Of a stretch of 64,000 bases of DNA, positions 1 through 7,274 are shown piece by piece. A model generated the notes under the pieces. That model was not told the DNA's origin, ran no database searches, and saw only the letters and a list, made by a program, of their open reading frames with translations. Numbering within the stretch: position 1 is the stretch's first letter; every line of letters begins with the position of its first letter. The translations under genes were made by a program, and so were the position numbers. The stretch lies in the NCBI RefSeq assembly GCF_000296855.1, contig NZ_CAKC01000086.1, forward strand, positions 1 to 64,000, in the 5' to 3' direction. Source of the DNA: Lactobacillus gigeriorum DSM 23908 = CRBIP 24.85. GTDB lineage: Bacteria > Bacillota > Bacilli > Lactobacillales > Lactobacillaceae.

Positions 1-251
1 TAGTCCTCTGGTACCACCTGAACTTCTATGTCATAGCGGCGTCCTTGATTGTCCAAGGCATAGATGTCAAAAACGCCCCCATGCTCATCGCGAAAATCCT
101 TAACTCGTTCCTGCGGCTGGGCCATTTCGATCTTTTCGATTTCCATCTCTGGCAATACGGCCTGCAAGAACAGTTTACAGGTTTCTTTATTGGCCATTAC
201 CTTACCAAAGACTGAACCATTCGAGAGCGGAAAATACTTTCCTAAATCCAT
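1..251 (-). CDS. Rpn/PD-(D/E)XK-type putative transposase/nuclease, N-terminal part (truncated by window edge)
   Basis: The gene runs off the left edge, so only the first 83 or so residues are visible. It starts with ATG at 251 behind a good ribosome-binding site (AAGGAG). The N-terminus (MDLGKYFPLSNGSVFGKVMA) and the later stretch with E-M-E-I-E-K and D-I-Y-A-L-D-N-Q-G-R-R-Y-D-I-E-V-Q resemble the Rpn/PDDEXK_2 family, whose core carries D-(x)n-E-x-Q. These proteins are annotated as recombination-promoting nucleases or transposase-like and are often multicopy. Only the first part of the nuclease core is present, so activity cannot be judged. It is separated from the P60 genes by a terminator on the same strand. 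Confidence 0.6.
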   Translation of the reverse strand, partial: MDLGKYFPLSNGSVFGKVMANKETCKLFLQAVLPEMEIEKIEMAQPQERVKDFRDEHGGVFDIYALDNQGRRYDIEVQVVPED

Positions 252-379
252 TATAAGACAACTCCTTAAAATTTGATATTGAGAGCAGAATTGCCCCTAT
301 TAGTTAAATACGCAAAAAATGCCAAAATATATTTTTTATTTTTCCGTCTTTACCAAATCTTAAGAATTAGACCAAAAAA

Positions 380-414
380 ATACCTGATCTGTGCAAATAG
401 CCTAGATCAGGTAT
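380..414 (-). terminator. Rho-independent terminator of the first P60 gene
   Basis: Perfect 11-bp inverted repeat (ATACCTGATCT / AGATCAGGTAT) with a 13-nt loop. Read on the minus strand it is followed by a run of seven T, downstream of the P60 gene ending at 460. Confidence 0.8.
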
Positions 415-459
415 ATCTTTATCTCTATTACAAAAAACTTCTTAGATTGAAGTTTTTAG

Positions 460-1356
460 TTAATTATTAACATTCAAAATTCGCTTAGCAATCGTCGGAT
501 AATAGTATGAAGTCAAGGTTTGCAATACTACCCCTTGCTCAGGTGTAGCAGCATTGACATATTGATTATTGCCAATATACAAAGCTACGTGATATGGTGC
601 AGTCGCTGAACCCCAGAAAATCAAATCTCCCGGCTCCAAAGCGTCAAGAGAGACAGTTTCACCAACTTTTACTTGATCATATGTTGTACGTGGCAAATTA
701 ATCCCTGCTGCCTTAGCATAAACGTATTGAACCAAGCTTGAGCAATCGAAGATATCTGGACCATTGGCTCCCCAAGCATAAGGCTTACCAACTTGCTCTT
801 TCGCTAAAGCAGTAATCGCATTGACCACATTTGGGGCTTGAGCAACCGAACTAAGTTGCTTCATTGTAGGAGCAGCTTCCTTTTTAGCAGACTTCTTAGC
901 AAGTGCCTGTTCTTTGGCAGCTTGAGCTTTTTCAGCTCTCTTTTGCTTAGCAGTAACTTTAGTTGTCTTAGTAACTGCCTCTTTAGCTTTTGCAAGCAAG
1001 GACTTAGCTTTCTTAGTTTTGCTCTTTAAATCTTCGTTATTTTCTTCGACATCAACAGTATAGCGAGCTTCAATCCATTCCTGGTCACCCACCATGTACC
1101 AAAGATTGCCATTTTTATCGACTGCCGTCTTCACAACATTCCATTCAGTACCGTCTTTAGCTCGGAACCCCATAAAGCTGCCATTATGGTAGTTTGTCCA
1201 AATCCGAACGCCTTTTCCAGGCAAATAATTGATCTTTACGCGCTTTACAGCCGACTTGTATGTGGTCGCGGCTACCGGCTTTAAAGTTGAAATCATATTA
1301 GCGCCAGAAACTGTCAAAGCAGCTGCAGCACCTAATTTAAACAATTTAAAATTCAT
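460..1356 (-). CDS. Secreted NlpC/P60 peptidoglycan hydrolase with SH3-like wall-binding domain
   Basis: Secreted cell-wall endopeptidase of 298 residues. Residues 1-30 form a signal peptide ending near V-A-A. Residues about 38-102 are an SH3/SLAP-like module (VKINYLPGKGVRIWTNYHNG) repeated in its neighbour. Residues 110-165 are a Lys/Ala-rich, probably coiled-coil linker. Residues 178-294 are the NlpC/P60 domain with Cys205 (F-D-C-S-S-L-V) and His256 (P-Y-H-V-A-L-Y). The third catalytic position is Asn268 (Y-V-N-A-A), where both paralogues downstream have His; Asn is tolerated in some family members. Start is ATG with AGGGG eight bases upstream. First of three tandem P60 genes, each with its own terminator, and a WalR-like box lies upstream. 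The substrate bond (likely gamma-D-Glu-Lys) is inferred from the family. Confidence 0.88.
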   Translation of the reverse strand: MNFKLFKLGAAAALTVSGANMISTLKPVAATTYKSAVKRVKINYLPGKGVRIWTNYHNGSFMGFRAKDGTEWNVVKTAVDKNGNLWYMVGDQEWIEARYTVDVEENNEDLKSKTKKAKSLLAKAKEAVTKTTKVTAKQKRAEKAQAAKEQALAKKSAKKEAAPTMKQLSSVAQAPNVVNAITALAKEQVGKPYAWGANGPDIFDCSSLVQYVYAKAAGINLPRTTYDQVKVGETVSLDALEPGDLIFWGSATAPYHVALYIGNNQYVNAATPEQGVVLQTLTSYYYPTIAKRILNVNN

Positions 1357-1441
1357 TTATTATTCCCCTTTGGTAGCAAAAAAGTAGTGGTATTATACCA
1401 CCAAAATGAACCTTCATACTTATTATTTTACCCAGATTTAT

Positions 1442-1458
1442 ATTACAATTTAGTTACA
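1442..1458 (-). promoter_or_regulatory. Candidate WalR box upstream of the first P60 gene
   Basis: On the coding strand it reads TGTAAC-N5-TGTAAT, matching the WalR (YycF) consensus TGTWAH-N5-TGTWAH exactly. It lies about 90 bp upstream of the start codon, fitting WalRK control of wall hydrolases. Confidence 0.6.
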
Positions 1459-1484
1459 AAAATATCAAATACTTGTTATTTCAC

Positions 1485-1517
1485 AAAAAACAGGCTAGGA
1501 AACTATCCTAACCTGTT
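1485..1517 (-). terminator. Terminator of the second P60 gene
   Basis: Inverted repeat CAGGCTAGGA / TCCTAACCTG with a 5-nt loop, followed by six T on the minus strand, downstream of the stop at 1570. Confidence 0.75.
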
Positions 1518-1569
1518 CTTTCTTTTATTTCTGTTGATTATTGATGAAAAGCAAGAGCATAAAGTTATC

Positions 1570-2283
1570 TTAAAGAACACGCTTTGCTACTGATGGGTAG
1601 AAGTATGAACTAATACTTTGAACAATTACGCCTTGTCCAGGAGTAGCAGCATGGATGTACTTACCATTGCCAAGGTAGATACCTACGTGGTAAGGTGCAG
1701 CAGCTGAACCCCAGAACAACAAGTCACCAGGTTGTAAATTGTTCATTGATACGCTAACACCATCTTTAACTTGATCATAAGTAGTTCTACCAAGATTAAT
1801 ACCAGCAGCATTCTTAAATACGTATTGTACCAAGCCTGAGCAATCAAAGCCAGAAGGAGTCGTACCTCCCCAAACATAAGCTTTACCTAATTGGGCTTTG
1901 GCTAAAGCTAAGATTGAGGAAGCATCCCCAGCAGCTTGAACAGACTTGCTGGACTTTACCTTTTTATCAGCACTAACAGTGTATTGGGCTAAGATCCATT
2001 GGTTTTCACCGAGCATGTACCAGGTACGACCTTGGTCATCAATCTTGGTATCAAGCACAGTTTGTACAGAACCGTGTTGAAGACGGTTGCCAGTGAAATG
2101 ACCATGGTTATAATTGTCCCATACATTGATTCCATAACCAGGTACGTAGTTAATCTTTACTCTAGTGGTCGCAGCTTGAACATGAGCTGAAGAACTAGGG
2201 TTAACGGCATTTACAGTAGCAAATCCTGCTACAGTTAAAGCTGCTGCGGCGGTAGCTTTTACTAAATTGCTCTTAATCTTCAA
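1570..2283 (-). CDS. Secreted NlpC/P60 hydrolase with SH3-like domain (paralogue 2)
   Basis: Protein of 237 residues with the same plan as its neighbour but without the long Lys/Ala linker: signal peptide (about 1-38, ending V-Q-A-A), SH3-like module (about 41-102) and C-terminal NlpC/P60 domain (about 120-237). The catalytic set is Cys148 (F-D-C-S-G-L-V), His199 (P-Y-H-V-G-I-Y) and His211 (Y-I-H-A-A). I place the start at TTG 2283: the GAGGAG site sits 9 nt before it but only 3 nt before the in-frame ATG at 2289. The next paralogue starts the same way, TTG-K-I-K. Likely a secreted muropeptide endopeptidase involved in wall turnover or cell separation. Upstream lies a perfect WalR-like box. 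Confidence 0.88.
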   Translation of the reverse strand: MKIKSNLVKATAAAALTVAGFATVNAVNPSSSAHVQAATTRVKINYVPGYGINVWDNYNHGHFTGNRLQHGSVQTVLDTKIDDQGRTWYMLGENQWILAQYTVSADKKVKSSKSVQAAGDASSILALAKAQLGKAYVWGGTTPSGFDCSGLVQYVFKNAAGINLGRTTYDQVKDGVSVSMNNLQPGDLLFWGSAAAPYHVGIYLGNGKYIHAATPGQGVIVQSISSYFYPSVAKRVL

Positions 2284-2399
2284 AATCATTTTCTCCTCAA
2301 AAAACTTAAGTCTATTATCTGGTAGCGAAAGGATAAATTTAGCTACATATGTTTATAATTTCTTAAATAACTTTACGAAATCTATAATACTCGCTAACG

Positions 2400-2416
2400 G
2401 TTACAATTGTGTTACA
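2400..2416 (-). promoter_or_regulatory. Candidate WalR box upstream of the second P60 gene
   Basis: On the coding strand, TGTAAC-N5-TGTAAC, an exact match to TGTWAH-N5-TGTWAH, about 120 bp before the start of the P60 gene. Confidence 0.6.
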
Positions 2417-2453
2417 AAACTGATACTGAAAAGTAAAAAATGTCTAGACCAAC

Positions 2454-2496
2454 AAAAAAGACCAAAAGCAGCTTGATTATCTACTTTTGGCTCTTG
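2454..2496 (-). terminator. Terminator of the third P60 gene
   Basis: Long inverted repeat (AAGACCAAAAGCAG / CTACTTTTGGCTCTT, two mismatches) with a T-run on the minus strand, downstream of the stop at 2536. Confidence 0.7.
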
Positions 2497-2535
2497 ATTG
2501 AGCGAATTAAATTTGAAGATTACTAATATCTATAA

Positions 2536-3021
2536 TTATAAAACTCGCTTAGCAGCTGATGGGTAGAAGTATGAACTAATAGTTTGTTCAATTACTCCTT
2601 GACCAGGAGTTGCAGCATGAACGTAACGACCGTTACCTACATAAATACCTACGTGGTAAGGAGCACTAGCTGAACCCCAGAATAATAAGTCACCCTTCTT
2701 AAGGTTCTTAAGAGAAACGCTCTTGCCTGAGTATACTTGTTGATAAGTTGTTCTACCTAAAGTAATATCAGCAGCCTTGCGGAAAACGTATTGTACTAAA
2801 CCTGAACAATCAAATGCGTAAGGACCAGTTGCACCATAAACATAATCCTTGCCCACTTGAGCTCTTGCTAACTTAACAATGTCGTCACGAGTATCTGCTT
2901 TAGAAGCAGCTTGCACAGTTTGTGAAGCATCTGCTGGCTTAACAGCATTCACAGTAGCAAGGCCAGCAACAAATAATGAAACAGCAGCAGTAAGTTTTAG
3001 TAAAGTACGTTTGATTTTCAA
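2536..3021 (-). CDS. Short secreted NlpC/P60 hydrolase without binding domain (paralogue 3)
   Basis: Protein of 161 residues: signal peptide (1-39, ending V-Q-A-A) followed directly by an NlpC/P60 domain (about 44-161) with Cys72, His123 and His135. The SH3-like module of the two neighbours is missing, so wall retention must differ. Start is TTG at 3021, preceded by AGAAAGAGAG. An in-frame TTG at 3081 has no ribosome-binding site and would put a charged 20-residue extension before the signal peptide. The C-terminal sequence, ending K-R-V-L, is nearly the same as in paralogue 2, suggesting tandem duplication. A degenerate WalR-like box lies upstream. Confidence 0.87.
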   Translation of the reverse strand: MKIKRTLLKLTAAVSLFVAGLATVNAVKPADASQTVQAASKADTRDDIVKLARAQVGKDYVYGATGPYAFDCSGLVQYVFRKAADITLGRTTYQQVYSGKSVSLKNLKKGDLLFWGSASAPYHVGIYVGNGRYVHAATPGQGVIEQTISSYFYPSAAKRVL

Positions 3022-3105
3022 AGTTAATTCTCTCTTTCTAGCGGGATCTTTAATTCCCGAAAATGTTCTTAAATCTCTCAACGGTTAATATCATACCTAC
3101 TGAAT

Positions 3106-3122
3106 GTTACATGTATGTGTCA
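3106..3122 (-). promoter_or_regulatory. Degenerate WalR-like box upstream of the third P60 gene
   Basis: Coding-strand sequence TGACAC-N5-TGTAAC: one perfect half-site and one with a substitution. Supported mainly by the perfect boxes at the same place before the two paralogues. Confidence 0.35.
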
Positions 3123-3190
3123 AAAGAACTACCATCACGTTAAGAAAGATTTCAATCATCCGTACTTTTTGCAAACTATGTTACGAATTG

Positions 3191-3730
3191 TTAATCTAGA
3201 CCAGCTATTATTTCTTGTAATTTAGCCACTGTTTCTTGCCAATCGTCGTTAACAAGGACATGCGCGAACGGTTTTAGCTTAGTTGATAATTCGTTTAGCT
3301 CTTTTCCCTGTAATCGTTTGTTAATACTTGCAACACTATCGCCACGATTTAGCAACCGCTCGCGCAATTTTTCAAGCGAAGAAGCTGTTACATATAAGAA
3401 ATAAACTTGCTCTTTTAATTGCTCGATATATGACTCAGCGCCTTGGATATCTACTATTAATGAAGCCAAATCACTCTTTTCCCAAGCTTTGGCGAGCGCT
3501 TCACGACTTGAACCATATTGGTAGGCGCCGTAATGTACGTGTTCAAACAAGTGAAGCTGAGCAAAGCTTTCATCGCTTTCGAAATAATAGCTATTGCTTG
3601 CTTCCCCTTGGCGCTTGGGTCTGGTTGTATGCGTAATAACACGTGGAATCTGATATTGTTGCCATAGATAATCAGAAATGGTGGTTTTACCTGCGCCACT
3701 TGGACCAGCAATTAAAATTAATTTCTTCAT
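3191..3730 (-). CDS. Guanylate kinase-like P-loop kinase
   Basis: Protein of 179 residues, short for Gmk (about 205). The N-terminal P-loop is G-P-S-G-A-G-K-T (residues 9-16). The GMP-binding region keeps T-T-R-P-K-R-Q-G-E and Y-Y-F-E-S-D-E-S-F, and the lid region R-L-L-N-R-G-D is present. It should phosphorylate GMP to GDP with ATP, or be a divergent paralogue of the housekeeping enzyme. The reading frame is open further upstream, but the start is ATG 3730 (MKKLILIAGPSGAGK) with AAGGGAAG upstream. An extension would cover the promoter of the divergent gene at 3822. Confidence 0.8.
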   Translation of the reverse strand: MKKLILIAGPSGAGKTTISDYLWQQYQIPRVITHTTRPKRQGEASNSYYFESDESFAQLHLFEHVHYGAYQYGSSREALAKAWEKSDLASLIVDIQGAESYIEQLKEQVYFLYVTASSLEKLRERLLNRGDSVASINKRLQGKELNELSTKLKPFAHVLVNDDWQETVAKLQEIIAGLD

Positions 3731-3821
3731 TTGAGCTACTTCCCTTGTAAATTTTTTGTATTTATAATAGTATTCTACTATTGTAAAAAAGAAAGTTAAA
3801 AGAAGGAAGAAAAAAGTTACC

Positions 3822-4115
3822 ATGAAAAAGTCAGAAGTAAAACTCGGTGCCATTCTTACAGGTAAATCCGAAGAAGAATTAAAGAAGCCTTTCCAAGGTA
3901 AAGTTGAAAAAATCTACGAAAATTCAGCACTTTTATCAATCACTTCCTATGATCCAGTCGATGAAACTGCGATTAGCGATTTGAATCATAAGATCGTGGT
4001 TAACTTTAAGCGTCTAAAGGTTGGTCGCGTAGCTAAGAACAGTAAGGTAGCTAATACCAACGAAGTTAAAGTAGAAAAAGTGGTACCAAGCAAACCACAA
4101 GAAACTGAAAAATAA
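3822..4115 (+). CDS. Small DUF2187-like protein
   Basis: Hydrophilic protein of 97 residues with no signal peptide or membrane segment. The central part (residues about 23-66: F-Q-G-K-V-E-K-I-Y-E-N-S then V-V-N-F-K-R-L-K-V-G) resembles the DUF2187 family, small beta-rich proteins of Firmicutes with no known function. The Lys/Val-rich tail (67-97) looks disordered. It has a GAAGGAAG ribosome-binding site and its own terminator, so it is probably monocistronic, divergent from the kinase gene. The family assignment is from motif memory and is uncertain. Confidence 0.6.
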   Translation: MKKSEVKLGAILTGKSEEELKKPFQGKVEKIYENSALLSITSYDPVDETAISDLNHKIVVNFKRLKVGRVAKNSKVANTNEVKVEKVVPSKPQETEK

Positions 4116-4121
4116 TTTTTT

Positions 4122-4154
4122 GACCGGGAAAAACTAGCACCCCGGCCTTTTTTT
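4122..4154 (+). terminator. Terminator of the DUF2187-like gene
   Basis: GC-rich stem CCGGG/CCCGG with a 12-nt loop and a following run of T. Confidence 0.75.
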
Positions 4155-4195
4155 ATCTAAAATTATAGGTAACAGTTTTGAGAAAGGATTTGCTT

Positions 4196-5707
4196 ATGCA
4201 AAACAAAACTAAATCCGCAATTTTTTATTTTATTTTATTACAGCCATTTTTAGATCTATATTGGTTTTATAATGGTAAATTAGCTGAATTATTGCCTTTT
4301 ACGCTCCCTACCATTATTCGAATTATGGCTTGTGGTGCTATTTTTCTATTATTTTTCAGTCAAAAAAGCAATTGGCAAAAATTAGGGCAAGACAAGTGGT
4401 TAATTACGTATCTTGTATTGCTGGTAGTCTATAGTTTGTTACACCTGTGGCACGTCAGCCACTTTAACAGTTTAAGCGCCAGCAACTACGGCTATTCTAC
4501 TAGTGGCGAGATTTTCTATTTAATTCGAATGATCCTACCTTTAATGCTGCTTTATTTTACTCAGGCATTAGAGTTTAGCAAAAACACTTTTAAATTGGCC
4601 ATTCAACTGCTCTCAGCCCTGTTTTCAGCCACCATCGTTCTAAGTAACCTATTGGTAATTTCACTTCGTTCATACGGTGAGGGACGGATTTCTGCTAGTA
4701 TTCTGCAATGGTTTACAAGCAGCTACGGCTATTCACATTTAGCTTCTAAAGGTTTTTTCAATTTTTCCAATATGGTTTCGGCAGTGCTATTCATGTTGTT
4801 GCCACTGCTTGTTTACTACCTGCTGACAAATTTCAATTGGCAAAATTTGCTCTTGGTATGCGTGCAAGCTTTAGCGATGATTGAACTAGGTACTAAGGTA
4901 GCTTTAGCAGGGCTAATCGGTGGCATTTTGATCATGCTGGTGGCATTTCTTATCCACCGCTATTTCCTTCATGACTTTAACGGAAAATATCGTAAACCGC
5001 TCATTTCACTATTAGCGATTGAAGCTGTTGCGCTTGCTTTAACTCCAGCTAGCCCAGCCGTTCAACGCTACCAATATGAAAAATTCTTAGCTAGTCAATC
5101 TGATCACAATTTAGCAGCTGAAAATGATGAATTAGCTCTTGGACTTAAGAAATATCCAAGTGGTCCCAAACGTGAGGCCTTTTTACGCTCATTTATTAAG
5201 GAAAATTATCAAGCTTATGCCTTAAACGAAAAATTTGTCCTTAAATCATATCCTTATCAAGAAGATCCTGAATTTTGGCTAACGATTATGCGTCAGCCTG
5301 GCGATGTTCGTTTGCAGAATCGCTACCTTGAAATTGCTATGCTCAACCGCGTTCGCGCACATAATAACAATCGTTTAGACTATTTCTTGGGGATTGCTTA
5401 CACAAGAGAAAGCAATATTTTCAACCTTGAACGCGATTTTCTCTCGCAGATCTACTCGGTCGGTTGGCTAGGAATGTTGTTACTAGTTGGTCCATATTTA
5501 CTCTGCTTAATATATGGCATTTGGCAATGGTTCTGCTTCAAAGCTAAACGCAATTTCTTGACTAGCAGCTTGATCTTAGCTGAAAGTTTTATGCTAGCGG
5601 CCGCCTTTTTCTCAGGTAATGTCATGGACTTCCTAACTGCCAGCTTTATTCTCGCCTTCGTCGAAGGGTTCTTATTTAGTCAATTAAAAAATAAAACTCG
5701 CCTATAA
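4196..5707 (+). CDS. Polytopic membrane protein, possibly O-antigen ligase-like
   Basis: Integral membrane protein of 503 residues with about ten hydrophobic segments. A large hydrophilic extracytoplasmic loop lies at about residues 285-405, between the later helices. This shape, with a big loop near the C-terminal side, is typical of O-antigen ligase/polymerase (Wzy_C-like) proteins, which join glycan chains to lipid or wall carriers. No catalytic residue can be named from sequence alone. The start is ATG 4196 with GAAAGGAT upstream; a TTG at 4178 lies within that site. It is monocistronic and shares a bidirectional terminator with the convergent gene. A role in surface polysaccharide or glycosylation is inference. 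Confidence 0.55.
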   Translation: MQNKTKSAIFYFILLQPFLDLYWFYNGKLAELLPFTLPTIIRIMACGAIFLLFFSQKSNWQKLGQDKWLITYLVLLVVYSLLHLWHVSHFNSLSASNYGYSTSGEIFYLIRMILPLMLLYFTQALEFSKNTFKLAIQLLSALFSATIVLSNLLVISLRSYGEGRISASILQWFTSSYGYSHLASKGFFNFSNMVSAVLFMLLPLLVYYLLTNFNWQNLLLVCVQALAMIELGTKVALAGLIGGILIMLVAFLIHRYFLHDFNGKYRKPLISLLAIEAVALALTPASPAVQRYQYEKFLASQSDHNLAAENDELALGLKKYPSGPKREAFLRSFIKENYQAYALNEKFVLKSYPYQEDPEFWLTIMRQPGDVRLQNRYLEIAMLNRVRAHNNNRLDYFLGIAYTRESNIFNLERDFLSQIYSVGWLGMLLLVGPYLLCLIYGIWQWFCFKAKRNFLTSSLILAESFMLAAAFFSGNVMDFLTASFILAFVEGFLFSQLKNKTRL

Positions 5708-5748
5708 AAATAGCGTTGATCCGTAGTTATTGGATCAACGCTATTTTT
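5706..5748. terminator. Bidirectional terminator
   Basis: Perfect 17-bp inverted repeat AAAAATAGCGTTGATCC with a 9-nt loop between convergent genes. T-runs flank it on both strands. Confidence 0.85.
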
Positions 5749-6400
5749 ACTTTTGCTTGATAAAGGAGTCGTCAGGTACGCGAATCAAATAATACTTGGT
5801 AGCAATCCTTCCGGCATGCAATCCAATTCCATTTTGCCAAGTTTTCTTATATCTCGCAGTATAGATTGCAACATAGGCCTTTTGATATTGCTTGTCCATC
5901 TTGGTTAAGACCTTTTTATCGTAAGGAATCTTCTCAGCATTGACATTAATTGGTTCTTTGCCAAACGCTACTGAGACGTCATTAACCACCTTGTATCGCT
6001 TACCACTTACATAAAAAGTGAATGTTTGCGAACCAAATTTAGTTTTTGAAGAATCAATCGTAACATAACTCGAATTCCCTGTTCCCGTATTAAGAATCAA
6101 AGGCTTATATTCTACTTGACTAGTGATTCTTGTACTATCTTCCAAATTTGGATTATCTAAAAAGATCTGATTGAACATTGCAATGCTTGCTACTAAAAAC
6201 ACCGCAATTTCAAGCAAGTCAAGGGTAACGTTTTTGACAGTAAATCGTTTGTGTTCACGAATAATCATTTTGATGCGGCGTTGGCGAATATTTTGAATCA
6301 TAAATACAAAATATAAAATCAAAACGACTATTAGTAAGATTCCTAATGTATTCCAACCGCTACTAAAATTAAACAAAGCAGTTAACATTCCGTCTAACAT
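5747..6400 (-). CDS. LVIS_2131-like membrane protein of unknown function
   Basis: Protein of 217 residues. Two membrane segments lie at about 16-36 and 59-80, separated by a short Arg/Lys-rich loop (Q-R-R-I-K-M-I-I-R-E-H-K-R-F), followed by a soluble domain of about 130 residues that should face outside. The layout resembles the LVIS_2131 family of lactobacilli, which has no assigned function; this match is by recollection of the family's N-terminal pattern. Start is ATG 6400 with GGGGGA seven bases upstream. The gene upstream on the same strand ends 50 bp away, so the two may be co-transcribed. Confidence 0.5.
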   Translation of the reverse strand: MLDGMLTALFNFSSGWNTLGILLIVVLILYFVFMIQNIRQRRIKMIIREHKRFTVKNVTLDLLEIAVFLVASIAMFNQIFLDNPNLEDSTRITSQVEYKPLILNTGTGNSSYVTIDSSKTKFGSQTFTFYVSGKRYKVVNDVSVAFGKEPINVNAEKIPYDKKVLTKMDKQYQKAYVAIYTARYKKTWQNGIGLHAGRIATKYYLIRVPDDSFIKQK

Positions 6401-6450
6401 GGCAAATCCCCCAAAGGTTAAATCTCTAGTACTATTTTAGCCCAGACAGC

Positions 6451-6942
6451 TTATTTTGTCTTTTTCGTTTCCTTTTCAGGAGCCTCATATTCACGCACCG
6501 TCTGCAATTTTTCACTCATCGCAGTCGTCAATTTTTCAACAATTGCTGCTTCATCTGCCAATAATTCAGCTTCTGTAGCTAATTGGTCGATTCTGAAGCC
6601 TGAGACATTAAGACATTCAGAACTAGTTTCAAAGTACAAGTTTAGGTCGTTCTCAGTCTCTTCATCAGTAAAGTTATAAATCCGCTTATAGTTACTATAT
6701 GGCAAGTTGATAATGTTGGTTTCTAAGCTAAACAGAACTGGTCGTTGTCCAGTTACTTCTAGGCTGGTTCTGATCAAAGAATCGTGCTTATATGCTGCAA
6801 CCACTTCTTTAACCATTTGGCTAGCATATGACTTCAGTTTAGTCTTAGATTTGCTGACTTCACCATATTTTACTGTTTCTTGGTCTTGAATATAATCTTC
6901 ATTTTCAATTTTATTGACTAATTCGTTTAATTTTATCTTCAA
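6451..6942 (-). CDS. Hypothetical soluble protein
   Basis: Protein of 163 residues, acidic in the middle and with a charged, probably disordered tail (Y-E-A-P-E-K-E-T-K-K-T-K). There are no membrane segments or signal peptide, and I recognise no domain. The start codon is TTG at 6942 with AAAGGAAAG nine bases upstream; no ATG alternative nearby has a ribosome-binding site. Lies upstream of the LVIS_2131-like gene on the same strand and divergent from the multicopper oxidase. Confidence 0.6.
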   Translation of the reverse strand: MKIKLNELVNKIENEDYIQDQETVKYGEVSKSKTKLKSYASQMVKEVVAAYKHDSLIRTSLEVTGQRPVLFSLETNIINLPYSNYKRIYNFTDEETENDLNLYFETSSECLNVSGFRIDQLATEAELLADEAAIVEKLTTAMSEKLQTVREYEAPEKETKKTK

Positions 6943-7170
6943 AGCAAACTTTCCTTTATTTTATTATCTTAAACACGTTCTAGATTAATCGAAATTTTGT
7001 TAAATGACAATAGTTTTGTTCTTAGCAAAATTTTTTTGAGGTAACATCCCAGAAAGATTTTTGCTATGCCAAGAGCAACGACAACATGTCACAATCGTTG
7101 ATCTTACAAGCTTTATCGCACTTATGTTAAATAACTGTTTTTGGATGATTTAGCGAAAAATAAGATTTCT

Positions 7171-7199
7171 TTGTTATTTAATAACTTTCATCTTATAGT
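7171..7199 (+). promoter_or_regulatory. Promoter of the multicopper oxidase gene
   Basis: TTGTTA (7171-7176), 17-bp spacer, TATAGT (7194-7199). The predicted transcription start falls at the cre site just downstream. Confidence 0.55.
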
Positions 7200-7204
7200 C
7201 CCTT

Positions 7205-7218
7205 TACAAGCGTTTTCA
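7205..7218 (+). promoter_or_regulatory. cre site (CcpA operator) at the mco transcription start
   Basis: TACAAGCGTTTTCA matches TGNAANCGNTNNCA at every constrained base except position 2. Placed just after the -10 box, it would block initiation, which implies glucose repression of mco. Confidence 0.6.
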
Positions 7219-7274
7219 TTCGCGTTAAGTTGTTACTTGTAAACATAAATTTAAAAAGTGAAAGGCAGAAAAAA

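Larger units (their letters stand above)
6943..7274. other. Divergent intergenic region before the multicopper oxidase
   Basis: The region is 332 bp, AT-rich, with no supportable ORF. Its right half holds the mco promoter and a cre site (separate entries). The left half contains short repeats but nothing I can assign. I saw no intact CopY-type operator (TACANNTGTA). Confidence 0.5.

Noticed and set aside
3731-3853. Upstream extension of the guanylate kinase-like gene
   Set aside because: It would add a non-homologous hydrophobic stretch and cover the divergent gene's promoter; ATG 3730 has a good ribosome-binding site and begins the family sequence.
7233-7242. TTACTTGTAA palindrome as a CopY operator for mco
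   Set aside because: It does not meet TACANNTGTA; no copper operator can be supported.
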